Below are positions 1 to 6,162 of a stretch of 11,181 bases of DNA, piece after piece. The notes under the pieces were generated by a model, which was not told where the DNA came from, searched no databases, and worked only from the letters and a program-made list of their open reading frames with translations. Both the position numbers and the translations under genes were made by a program. Source of the stretch: an uncultured Prevotella sp. (lineage in GTDB: Bacteria; Bacteroidota; Bacteroidia; Bacteroidales; Bacteroidaceae); the NCBI GenBank assembly GCA_900553285.1, contig USCX01000042.1:1-11181 (forward strand), in the 5' to 3' direction. Every line of letters starts with the position of its first letter. The stretch's first letter is position 1.

Positions 1-1
1 A

Positions 2-55
2 GAGCATTACCCGTGCGGAGAGTTCCTTCCGGCCTACAAACCAACCAACTTATGA
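2..55 (+). CDS. 3' end of an unidentified upstream gene (partial)
   Basis: An open frame enters from the left edge, reads EHYPCGEFLPAYKPTNL and stops at TGA (53-55). The stop overlaps the ATG at 52 as ATGA, the usual sign of two genes in one operon. Only 17 residues are visible, so the product cannot be named. The coding call rests on the overlap and on the absence of an earlier stop. It would be the gene directly upstream of, and probably co-transcribed with, the CMD-cupin gene. Confidence 0.45.
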   Translation, partial: EHYPCGEFLPAYKPTNL

Positions 56-111
56 AAAGACTTGTTACAACACTCCTAATTGTCATCGCGTGTATTGGCA
101 CGGGCAACTAA
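52..111 (+). other. Signal-peptide frame cut off from the following CMD-cupin gene
   Basis: ATG at 52 opens a frame reading MKRLVTTLLIVIACIGTGN and then stops (TAA 109-111). A basic start followed by a long hydrophobic run is a typical export signal, and VIAC also resembles a lipobox. The frame directly after it (+1) continues TNEAINAQTM, and an Ala-Gln junction is a common signal-peptide end in Bacteroidota. Removing one G from the GGG at 102-104 would join the two into MKRLVTTLLIVIACIGTA followed by TNEAINAQ and the main protein. I infer this is the original start of the gene, separated by a one-base shift that is either a real mutation or a sequence error. Confidence 0.65.
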
Positions 112-1288
112 TGAGGCAATCAATGCTCAAACTATGGTTACAAACGAAGAATTAATGAAAAATGACCCGGACTTACTGGGTATTGTGAAGAATTTTTTTG
201 GGAACGATATTCGTCAACACGGGCAACTCGACACTCGCCACCGCCTTATGGTTTCGCTGGCAAGTTGTATCGCCGTCGGCGGGCACTCCCAATATCGTAT
301 TCTGCTACAAGAGGCATGCGAGCAAGGACTCACACCTATTGAACTTAAAGAACTCCTGTATCACTGCACCCCTTATGCCGGACTATCCAGAGTTTCCGAC
401 TTTATCACCGAAACCAACGACATACTAAGAGAGAAAGGCGCAGAACTGCCATCGGCCAGCCAAACCACGACCACTCTCCAAAACCGCTTAGAGAAAGGAC
501 TTGCCACGCAGAAAGCAATCTTTGGTCCTGCGATTGACGAAATGTATAAAACCTCGCCGAGCAATCAACTTCACATACAAAAAAGCCTCTCTGCAAACTG
601 CTTCGGAGACTACTACACAAGAACTGGCCTCAGCATTAAAGACAGAGAACTTATCACCTTCTCCATCCTCGCTGCAATGGGTGGCTGCGAGGCACAACTA
701 AAAGGACATATCGCAGGTAATGTCGCCGTAGGAAATAACAAATCAGTCCTACTCGATGCCATCACCCAAATACTGCCTTACATTGGTTATCCGCGTACAT
801 TAAATGCGATATCATGCCTAAACACGACCCTCCCCGAACCTTCCACCGAGTATAAGAACCATCAGACACCTCCCACAAATCTGAGTGCATTCCCTATCGG
901 GAGTCCTAATCCGCCGGCCAATTCTCAATACTTCACCGGGAAATCATATCTCGCACCGCTAACGCACAACCAGAGTCTCAACGTTCCGGTTTACAGTGTA
1001 ACGTTTGAACCTGCATGCCGCAACAACTGGCACAGCCACTCAGGTGGACAAATCTTAATTGTCGTCGGTGGAGAGGGCCTATACCAAGAAGAAGGGAAAA
1101 CGGCCCGGCGGCTTCACGCGGGTGATGTCGTCGAGATCGCACCTGACGTAGTTCATTGGCACGGCGCTACACCACAAAACTGGTTCTCTCACCTTGCCAT
1201 TACATGTAATCCACAGCAAAACGAAAGCACATGGCTCGCTCCTGTGAACGACGAGCAATATGAAGAAGCCGCAAAGAAGGCTCAATAA
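80..1288 (+). CDS. Carboxymuconolactone decarboxylase-like (two domains) plus cupin protein, start disrupted
   Basis: The open frame runs from a TTG at 80 to TAA at 1286-1288 (402 codons). It contains two AhpD/CMD-type helical domains, at about residues 30-115 and 145-245; the second carries GGCEAQLKGHIAGN, a usual CMD-family signature. A cupin barrel follows at about 300-385, with metal-ligand-type motifs WHSHSGGQ (H318, H320) and GDVVEIAPDVVHWHG (H359, H361). Proteins of this CMD-CMD-cupin layout are common in Bacteroidota and are usually annotated only by family; substrate and reaction are not known, though redox or detoxification roles are often guessed. The TTG at 80 is probably not the natural start, because an export signal lies in the neighbouring frame from ATG 52. 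If the frameshift is real, the protein could only start at TTG 80 or ATG 134 and would lose its signal and stay in the cytoplasm. There is no Shine-Dalgarno site at either. Confidence 0.85.
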   Translation: MSSRVLARATNEAINAQTMVTNEELMKNDPDLLGIVKNFFGNDIRQHGQLDTRHRLMVSLASCIAVGGHSQYRILLQEACEQGLTPIELKELLYHCTPYAGLSRVSDFITETNDILREKGAELPSASQTTTTLQNRLEKGLATQKAIFGPAIDEMYKTSPSNQLHIQKSLSANCFGDYYTRTGLSIKDRELITFSILAAMGGCEAQLKGHIAGNVAVGNNKSVLLDAITQILPYIGYPRTLNAISCLNTTLPEPSTEYKNHQTPPTNLSAFPIGSPNPPANSQYFTGKSYLAPLTHNQSLNVPVYSVTFEPACRNNWHSHSGGQILIVVGGEGLYQEEGKTARRLHAGDVVEIAPDVVHWHGATPQNWFSHLAITCNPQQNESTWLAPVNDEQYEEAAKKAQ

Positions 1289-1289
1289 G

Positions 1290-1325
1290 AGAAACGCAAG
1301 TTTCATTCCGTTTCTACGTCTTTTC
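1290..1325 (+). terminator. Possible terminator hairpin after the CMD-cupin gene
   Basis: Two bases after the stop codon, AGAAACG (1290-1296) pairs perfectly with CGTTTCT (1309-1315), followed by a T-rich stretch (1319-1330). An alternative smaller hairpin, GAAAC-GCAA-GTTTC at 1291-1304 with a GNRA-type loop, uses the same left arm. The stem is AT-rich, so this is a tentative call. Confidence 0.4.
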
Positions 1326-1335
1326 TCTTTCACAA

Positions 1336-1378
1336 GACTCCATCCTAAACTCCTTTTACATAGGTTCGGGATGGAGTC
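1336..1378. repeat. 10-bp perfect inverted repeat between CMD-cupin and cdd
   Basis: GACTCCATCC (1336-1345) and GGATGGAGTC (1369-1378) are exact reverse complements around a 23-base loop, and a G-U pair can add one more step. No T-run follows on either strand, so it is not a classical intrinsic terminator. It could be an RNA stem at the end of the upstream transcript or a protein-binding site. A perfect 10-base palindrome, CTTTGCAAAG, follows at 1382-1391. I see no gene in the 1289-1584 gap. Confidence 0.5.
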
Positions 1379-1548
1379 ACTCTTTGCAAAGCACTTTCCT
1401 CCCACTCAAAGACCCGAAGAAGCGTCTAAACTCAAACGACAAAAAGCAAGGCTGCATTTCCACCGGGCACTTCTCCCAAAGGATAAACTGCGTTTTGCAT
1501 AAAAAACAAAAAGTTCCTTACTTCTGTCAAGGCTTCCTTCCTATTTCG

Positions 1549-1556
1549 TACTTTTG
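1549..1556 (+). promoter_or_regulatory. Bacteroidota-type -7 promoter box for cdd
   Basis: TACTTTTG matches the TAnnTTTG -7 consensus of Bacteroidota housekeeping promoters and lies 28 bases before the cdd ATG. No convincing TTTG box is found about 20 bases upstream, so the promoter is judged on the -7 box and its position alone. Confidence 0.6.
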
Positions 1557-1584
1557 CATAGTTGTTAGAAAAAACGAATCGACC

Positions 1585-2073
1585 ATGAAAAAACAGACAC
1601 TATCTATCGAATTGGACATTTGCGCTGAATACGAACTCACTCCGAAAGAACTCATGCTCATCAATGCAGCCAAGAAAGCATGCGAGACATCCTATGCGCC
1701 ATACTCACATTTCCATGTAGGTGCGGCCGCCAGATTAGATGGCGGCACGATCGTCACCGGAAGCAACCAAGAGAATGCCTCTTTCACGGTCGGAACGTGC
1801 GCTGAGCGCTGCACCATTTATGCCGCACACGCACAACAGCCTCTACAAAAAATTCAAATGCTGGCTATCGCCGCATGCGATGAAAACGGTATTTTCCTGT
1901 CACTCCCCATCACTCCCTGCGGAGCATGTCGCCAAGCGCTTCTCGAAACGGAACAGAAACAAGATGAAAACATTCTCATTCTCCTTTACGGCACAAAAGA
2001 GATATACCGCATCTCGCGGGCAGCAGACCTACTTCCCCTTCACTTCGACAGCGAAGCGATGAGCAATTCATAA
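1585..2073 (+). CDS. cdd: Cytidine deaminase
   Basis: This 162-residue protein is a zinc-dependent cytidine deaminase, converting cytidine and deoxycytidine to uridine and deoxyuridine in pyrimidine salvage (cytoplasm). The sequence shows HVGAA (44-48), the substrate-binding N61-E63 in SNQEN, the catalytic TCAE motif (zinc ligand C72, proton shuttle E74) and PCGACRQ with zinc ligands C112 and C115. A C-x-E plus C-x-x-C site is the short, homotetrameric type, and the length fits a slightly extended member of that class. I chose ATG 1585: it follows a promoter box by 28 bases, whereas the open frame further upstream (from 1384) shows no resemblance to the family. The gene ends 4 bases from the end of convergent mtgA. 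Confidence 0.95.
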   Translation: MKKQTLSIELDICAEYELTPKELMLINAAKKACETSYAPYSHFHVGAAARLDGGTIVTGSNQENASFTVGTCAERCTIYAAHAQQPLQKIQMLAIAACDENGIFLSLPITPCGACRQALLETEQKQDENILILLYGTKEIYRISRAADLLPLHFDSEAMSNS

Positions 2074-2077
2074 AAGG

Positions 2078-2803
2078 TTAGTGCTTGCCCGAGCGATGTT
2101 CGTGGGTGGCAAAAAACGGAATATGCTTCATCTGCTGCATGATCTGGCGTTGACGCTTCAACATATACCGCGAGGGCTGAGCTGAATTAAAACGTATAGG
2201 ATTAGGAAGAGTGGCCGCAACAAGCGCACACTGGGCACGTGTCAATTCTGCGGCAGTGCAGCCAAAGTGAAGTTGCGCCACAGCCTCTGCGCCATATATG
2301 CCTTTACCCATTTCTATACTGTTCAAATATACTTCCATTATGCGCTCTTTCGACCAAAAGAGTTCGATCAATACCGTAAAATATGCTTCAAATCCTTTTC
2401 GCACCCATGAAGAAGCCGGCCATAGAAACACATTCTTGACCGTCTGCTGACTGATGGTACTTCCTCCCCGCCGGCGGCCTCCACTCTGATATTCCATGTA
2501 AGCTTGGCTGACCGCCTCAAAGTCAAAACCGTGATGGCTCAGGAAATTCTGGTCTTCAGAAGCAATAACGGCCACAGGCAGATATCGTGACATTTCTGAA
2601 AGAGGAACCCAATGGTGACGCAGACGCACCTTTTCGCCCTCACTCACCTGTTCCACACATCGGATAACCATCAAGGGCGTAAGCGGAACGGGCAACCACT
2701 TATACAATAAAACAGCTCCTATTGTTGACACAAAAAAGAACAAGAATAACCAACGAAAAATATGCAGCACTACCGTGCCAAACACATATCGCGAAAACGA
2801 CAT
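2078..2803 (-). CDS. mtgA: Monofunctional biosynthetic peptidoglycan transglycosylase
   Basis: A membrane-anchored family GT51 glycosyltransferase that polymerises lipid II into glycan strands on the outer face of the inner membrane, without a transpeptidase domain. From ATG 2803 it is 241 residues: one membrane helix at about 11-36, then the GT51 motifs in order: ASEDQNFLSHHG (catalytic E83), GGSTISQQTVKN (113-124), RKGFEAY (second acidic residue E139), RIMEVYLNSIEMG (154-166) and ALVAATLPNP. A further in-frame ATG at 2848 would add 15 residues with no family likeness, and it lies inside the large hairpin at 2833-2878, so the internal start is preferred. The 3' end is 4 bases from the convergent cdd stop. 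It follows the DUF3127 gene on the same strand; whether it has its own promoter is unclear, as no TAnnTTTG box is visible ahead of it. Confidence 0.93.
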   Translation of the reverse strand: MSFSRYVFGTVVLHIFRWLFLFFFVSTIGAVLLYKWLPVPLTPLMVIRCVEQVSEGEKVRLRHHWVPLSEMSRYLPVAVIASEDQNFLSHHGFDFEAVSQAYMEYQSGGRRRGGSTISQQTVKNVFLWPASSWVRKGFEAYFTVLIELFWSKERIMEVYLNSIEMGKGIYGAEAVAQLHFGCTAAELTRAQCALVAATLPNPIRFNSAQPSRYMLKRQRQIMQQMKHIPFFATHEHRSGKH

Positions 2804-2832
2804 ACTTTGACTATTAACTCCTATTCTATTAC

Positions 2833-2878
2833 GTAAGTACCCTCTCATGCCCCATAACGGGCAGTAGAGGGTACTTAC
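2833..2878 (-). repeat. Large hairpin ahead of mtgA (13-bp perfect stem)
   Basis: GTAAGTACCCTCT (2833-2845) and AGAGGGTACTTAC (2866-2878) are exact reverse complements. Inside, after a 2x2 mismatch, TGCCC (2848-2852) pairs with GGGCA (2859-2863) around a 6-base loop. It lies 32 bases past the DUF3127 stop and ends 29 bases before the mtgA ATG. There is no T-run after it on the minus strand, so a plain intrinsic terminator is not obvious. Possible roles are 3'-end protection or partial termination of the DUF3127 mRNA, or a structured mtgA leader. Confidence 0.75.
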
Positions 2879-2910
2879 TATTTATGCATATAGAAAATGC
2901 GTGTGTCCTA

Positions 2911-3366
2911 TCAAAAAGGCAGATCGTCTATGCTGCCGCCGCCACCCATCATGTCGGTCTCGGTGGAGATCGGTTCAGCTTGTACACCAGCCGTAGCAGT
3001 CCCGCCGGTCAAAGGAGTCGCGGAAGAACCAGCCGATGCTCCCGACGCCGGGATTGTTGCGGCTGACGGGGGTTGGCTTCCCGGCGCCGAAGACAAATTG
3101 CGATCTACACGCCAAGCTGATACATCGTTATACCAACGGCCATTATATTCATGCGCGTCTATATCAAACGACACGCGCAACACCTCGCCCAACTGGATGT
3201 TCATCTGATTGAGGCGATCCTCACCAAACACTCTGAACATACATTTTCTGGGATACTGGTCAAAGGTTTCTATGACAAACTCCTGCGATTTCCACGCTGC
3301 GCCCGTTCGGGCAGACGTACCGCCACGCGCGGGCAGGACTGCGATGATTTTTCCTTCTATTTCCAT
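2911..3366 (-). CDS. DUF3127 family OB-fold-like protein with an SSB-type C-terminal tail
   Basis: From ATG 3366 the protein is 151 residues. Residues 1-90 match what I know of DUF3127, a Bacteroidota family with an OB-like fold (start MEIEGKIIAVLP, then WKSQEFVIET, GRWYNDVSAWRVDR). Residues 91-138 are a low-complexity Ala/Ser/Thr/Gly/Pro linker, and the protein ends GGGGSIDDLPF. This is the layout of bacterial single-stranded DNA-binding protein: OB fold, flexible linker, acidic tail ending in Pro-Phe that docks repair and replication proteins. The function of DUF3127 is not established; nucleic-acid binding is an inference. The start is fixed by the promoter box at 3400-3393, since the longer open frame (to 3447) would run across that promoter. 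The gene has its own promoter just behind the his operon. Confidence 0.88.
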   Translation of the reverse strand: MEIEGKIIAVLPARGGTSARTGAAWKSQEFVIETFDQYPRKCMFRVFGEDRLNQMNIQLGEVLRVSFDIDAHEYNGRWYNDVSAWRVDRNLSSAPGSQPPSAATIPASGASAGSSATPLTGGTATAGVQAEPISTETDMMGGGGSIDDLPF

Positions 3367-3392
3367 ATTTTTATTAAACGTTGAGTGTGGTG

Positions 3393-3400
3393 CGAAAGTA
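3393..3400 (-). promoter_or_regulatory. -7 promoter box for the DUF3127 gene
   Basis: Minus strand TACTTTCG (3400 to 3393) differs from TAnnTTTG by one base and lies 26 bases before the ATG at 3366, the spacing expected for a short leader. It starts 7 bases beyond the end of the preceding lipoprotein gene. No clear TTTG box is found 19-21 bases upstream. Confidence 0.5.
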
Positions 3401-3407
3401 CAACTTT

Positions 3408-4043
3408 CTATCGGAAATTCCCCTCCCTCCTTCCGATAATTTTGCATACAATCATGCCGCGCCCGCCGTCGACATGCTGCGTATCACTGTCCAGCCCTGG
3501 CAGATCGACCGAAACATCAGGCAAGGCCGCTTCGGTCTTGTCCCAAAGGATAAGGTTGTCTACTTCACGAATACCCGACACCGTAAAATAGGTAGTCACC
3601 ATGCCTTCCACATAGACAGGACACTGGTAATACTCAGGATGGTCATACAAATTAATCATCGGCCTGATCTTCTCCGGCTCCAACAAAACCGGCATGCAAA
3701 GCGCAGGCTCGGTCACATCAGGAGCATCAGCAATCAGCATATTCGTATTTGCCGACGTACCAGGCAAGCCGAATACGCTTTGGCTTAGCTGGCTACCTTT
3801 GATGTATCCCACCAGATAGCCTTTCACGCCCACATATTCGCCCATGCGCAATTTGGCTGCTGCCACAGACAGTGTATCTCCACCCCAATCCGGGTCTGAC
3901 CAATCTTTGTCGGTAGAATCCCCTGAAACCGTATCCGGATTCAACGTTCCCGTTTCATCGGGCAAATCCAACTTTTCACAAGACTGAACAAACCACGATG
4001 CCACCAGACACGCGGCCACTACGAAAGGAAGGAGCGCCCTCAT
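3408..4043 (-). CDS. DUF6359 domain lipoprotein, last gene of the his cluster
   Basis: A 211-residue exported lipoprotein. Residues 1-21 form a hydrophobic signal ending FVQS|C22, a type II signal-peptidase site; the next residues (EKLDLPDE) are acidic, as often seen in surface-displayed Bacteroidota lipoproteins, although the exact export signal varies by genus. After an Asp/Ser-rich spacer, residues about 60-170 resemble DUF6359, an OB-like domain of secreted Bacteroidota proteins (GEYVGVKGYLVGYIKGS, then TNMLIADAPD, then CMPVLL, then a YVEG-TYF-GIRE end). No catalytic motif is visible and no function is known. Its ATG overlaps the hisB stop as ATGA, so it should be translated together with the histidine enzymes. 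The last ~40 residues have no domain resemblance, and the stop lies in an inverted repeat (3409-3438). Confidence 0.85.
   Translation of the reverse strand: MRALLPFVVAACLVASWFVQSCEKLDLPDETGTLNPDTVSGDSTDKDWSDPDWGGDTLSVAAAKLRMGEYVGVKGYLVGYIKGSQLSQSVFGLPGTSANTNMLIADAPDVTEPALCMPVLLEPEKIRPMINLYDHPEYYQCPVYVEGMVTTYFTVSGIREVDNLILWDKTEAALPDVSVDLPGLDSDTQHVDGGRGMIVCKIIGRREGNFR
3409..3438 (-). repeat. 8-bp inverted repeat around a purine-rich loop at the lipoprotein stop codon
   Basis: TATCGGAA (3409-3416) and TTCCGATA (3431-3438) are exact reverse complements. On the minus strand the loop is GGAGGGAGGGGAAT, and the run from arm to arm is almost pure purine. The element covers the last codons and stop of the DUF6359 gene and lies just upstream of the DUF3127 promoter. 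It may be a weak end-of-operon hairpin; no T-run follows. Confidence 0.45.
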
Positions 4044-5104
4044 AAACTACCCTTGCTCGAAGGCAAAACAAAATGATCGAAATCCTGCTCGACCGCCATC
4101 CTCATGGCACGGGCAAAAGCCTTAAAGACCGCCTCTATTTTGTGGTGTTCGTTCTGACCTTCGGCCCTGATGTTCAGATTTATCTTTGCGGCATCGCTGA
4201 AACTCTTGAAGAAATGATAAAACATCTCTGTAGGAACATCCCCTATACGTTCACGCTGGAAATCTACATTCCAAACAAGCCACGGCCGACCGCCAAAATC
4301 AATCGCGACTTGACAAAGACTATCGTCCATGGGCAACACGAAACCATATCGGCGGATGCCTCGTTTATCGCCCAAACACCGGGATATACATTCACCCAGG
4401 ACAATTGCCGTATCTTCCATCGTATGGTGCTCATCCACCGCAAGGTCACCATTCACCTTGATTTCAACATCCATCGCACCATGATGGGCCAACTGTTCAA
4501 GCATGTGGTCGAAGAAATGAAGCCCCGTATTCACTTGGCATATTCCCTTTCCCTCTAAGCCGATACGAACAAACACGTCCGTCTCTCGTGTGACCCGATG
4601 CACTTCGGCCGTACGCTCACCACCGATAATGCACGAGGCCACATCACGCCAAGTCACTCCGTTTCTCAGCAGTATCGACCGACATCCCAAATTACGGGCC
4701 AACTGCGCGTCGGTTTCGCGGTCTCCAATGACATAACTGTGAGCCAGATCATAACTTCCGTCCATATAAGAAGTCAACATCGCTGTCCCAGGTTTACGCG
4801 TAGGCGCATTGTCGTCCGGAAAATGGCGGTCTATATGAACTGCACTGAACGTTATGCCCTCACCTGCCAGCGTCTGTAAGATAAAATTCTGTACGGGCCA
4901 AAAAGTTTCTTCGGGAAAAGAGGCTGTCCCCAAGCCGTCTTGATTACTCACCATGACGAACTCGTAATCCGTCAATTGCCGTATACGACGCAGGGAGTAA
5001 AATACGTCTGGAAGGAAAGCCAATTTGTCAAAAGAATCTATCTGTTCATCCTCCGGCTCACGGATAAGCGTTCCGTCGCGGTCTATAAAAAGCAGTTTCT
5101 TCAT
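4040..5104 (-). CDS. hisB: Bifunctional histidinol-phosphatase / imidazoleglycerol-phosphate dehydratase
   Basis: A 354-residue two-domain enzyme. Residues 1 to about 160 are a HAD-type histidinol-phosphate phosphatase: nucleophile D8 and acid/base D10 in DRDGTL, SNQDG at 53-57, then RKPGTAM and VIGDRETD. Residues about 165-354 are imidazoleglycerol-phosphate dehydratase, with FFDHMLEQ, DEHHTMEDT (H226, H227, E230), GFVLPMDDS, FGGRPWL and EHHKIEAVFKAF (H320, H321, E324), ending SSKG like the E. coli enzyme. It acts in the cytoplasm at two separate steps of histidine synthesis. In E. coli the N-domain has a structural zinc site (C-x-H ... C-x-C); here the matching stretch is IDRHFPDDNAPTRKP, with the three cysteines replaced by D, A and T and only the histidine kept. 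Both ends overlap neighbours by 4 bases (hisC before, lipoprotein after). Confidence 0.97.
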   Translation of the reverse strand: MKKLLFIDRDGTLIREPEDEQIDSFDKLAFLPDVFYSLRRIRQLTDYEFVMVSNQDGLGTASFPEETFWPVQNFILQTLAGEGITFSAVHIDRHFPDDNAPTRKPGTAMLTSYMDGSYDLAHSYVIGDRETDAQLARNLGCRSILLRNGVTWRDVASCIIGGERTAEVHRVTRETDVFVRIGLEGKGICQVNTGLHFFDHMLEQLAHHGAMDVEIKVNGDLAVDEHHTMEDTAIVLGECISRCLGDKRGIRRYGFVLPMDDSLCQVAIDFGGRPWLVWNVDFQRERIGDVPTEMFYHFFKSFSDAAKINLNIRAEGQNEHHKIEAVFKAFARAMRMAVEQDFDHFVLPSSKGSL

Positions 5105-6147
5105 TTCGGCTGATATTTTCGCAAAGCGGAAAGGAGTTCTACGTTTTCACTCTTACTGCCTACCGTGATGCGCAGACAATTCCCGCACAAGGTCACACGC
5201 GAGCGGTTGCGTACGATAATTCCACACCTCACCAGGTAATCATAAATAGCCTGTGCGTCGACCATGCGGGCTAAAAAGAAATTCGCACTCGTTGGATAGA
5301 CCTTTTCACAAATCGGCAACTGGATTACGGCTTCCATCACACGGCTACGCTCCTGTTTTGTGGTGTTAATCCATTGGAGCACATCGTATTGACGCCGCAG
5401 TATTTCACATGCTTTTTCTTGCGTCAGCGTACTTACATTGTAAGGATATTTCACCTTATTAAAGAACGCTATTATTTCTGACGAAGCATACGCTAATCCC
5501 ATACGAATGCCTGCGCTGCCCCATGCCTTAGACAGCGTGTTGAGCACAATTAAATTTGAATAGGCCGATATGTCCGAACGCAGGGAAGGCTGAGAGGAAA
5601 AATCAGCATAAGCCTCATCGACTACCACAATTCCATCAAAACGACGGACCAACGAAATCATTTCTTCGCGATTGAGATCGTTTCCGGTCGGATTGTTGGG
5701 AGAACATAGAAAAATTGCCTTCGTACGCGCATTCGTCACTTCCAAAAGCTTATTGGCAGAAAAATTAAATTGTTCGTCAAGCAACACACGACGGTATTCT
5801 ACGTCATTTATCGCCGCACAAACGGCATACATACCATAAGTGGGCTCTATCGCAACTACATTATCCCTCCCCGGCACACAAAATACACGATAAACCAAAT
5901 CTATCGCTTCGTCACTGCCATTGCCAACAAATATATTGTTTACGGGTATTCCTTTCACCTTAGACACCAGCTCTTTCAGCTCGGTCTGCATAGGATCGGG
6001 ATAGCGATTGTAAGGCGGGTTGTACGGACTTTCGTTCGCGTCAAGAAAAACATGCGCGGCATGTCCCTTATATTCATCACGCGCAGAACTATAAGGGGCA
6101 AGCGACCAGATATTCGGACGAACCAACTGTTTCAAATCTTTCATCAT
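5101..6147 (-). CDS. hisC: Histidinol-phosphate aminotransferase
   Basis: A 348-residue class I/II PLP aminotransferase that converts imidazole-acetol phosphate and glutamate to histidinol phosphate. Visible features are LDANESPYNPP near the start, NGSDEAIDL, SPNNPTG (149-155), DEAYADF (D177, Y180) and the PLP lysine K207 in NTLSKAWGSAGIRMG, then the C-terminal arginine region LRITVGS. Two adjacent ATGs (6147 and 6144) could both serve; the first has a GGGAG five bases upstream. It begins 15 bases after hisD and overlaps hisB by ATGA, so it is an internal gene of the his operon. Length and motifs are normal. Confidence 0.97.
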   Translation of the reverse strand: MMKDLKQLVRPNIWSLAPYSSARDEYKGHAAHVFLDANESPYNPPYNRYPDPMQTELKELVSKVKGIPVNNIFVGNGSDEAIDLVYRVFCVPGRDNVVAIEPTYGMYAVCAAINDVEYRRVLLDEQFNFSANKLLEVTNARTKAIFLCSPNNPTGNDLNREEMISLVRRFDGIVVVDEAYADFSSQPSLRSDISAYSNLIVLNTLSKAWGSAGIRMGLAYASSEIIAFFNKVKYPYNVSTLTQEKACEILRRQYDVLQWINTTKQERSRVMEAVIQLPICEKVYPTSANFFLARMVDAQAIYDYLVRCGIIVRNRSRVTLCGNCLRITVGSKSENVELLSALRKYQPK

Positions 6148-6152
6148 CGTTT

Positions 6153-6162
6153 CTCCCTTCCT
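6153..6162 (-). promoter_or_regulatory. Purine-rich ribosome binding site of hisC
   Basis: AGGAAGGGAG on the minus strand fills most of the 15-base hisD-hisC gap, with GGGAG five bases before ATG 6147. This is unusual here because most genes in the window lack a Shine-Dalgarno site; it supports ATG 6147 over 6144. Confidence 0.5.

Noticed and set aside
98..228. Repeated 11-mer CACGGGCAACT at about 99 and 218, considered as a duplication causing the frameshift
   Set aside because: The flanks do not match beyond the 11 bases, and a single-base change in GGG explains the shift more simply.
1384..1584. Upstream extension of the cdd frame by 67 codons
   Set aside because: The extension has no family likeness and would run over the promoter box at 1549-1556; cdd begins normally at ATG 1585.
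2080..2120. Hairpin TTGCC...GGCAA near the cdd/mtgA convergence, considered as a terminator
   Set aside because: The base run after it on the plus strand is A, not T, and on the minus strand the T-run precedes the stem; it lies in mtgA coding sequence.
3437..3444. TAATTTTG on the plus strand, matching the -7 promoter consensus
   Set aside because: It lies within the end of the lipoprotein gene, no plus-strand gene follows, and such a short AT-rich match is expected by chance.
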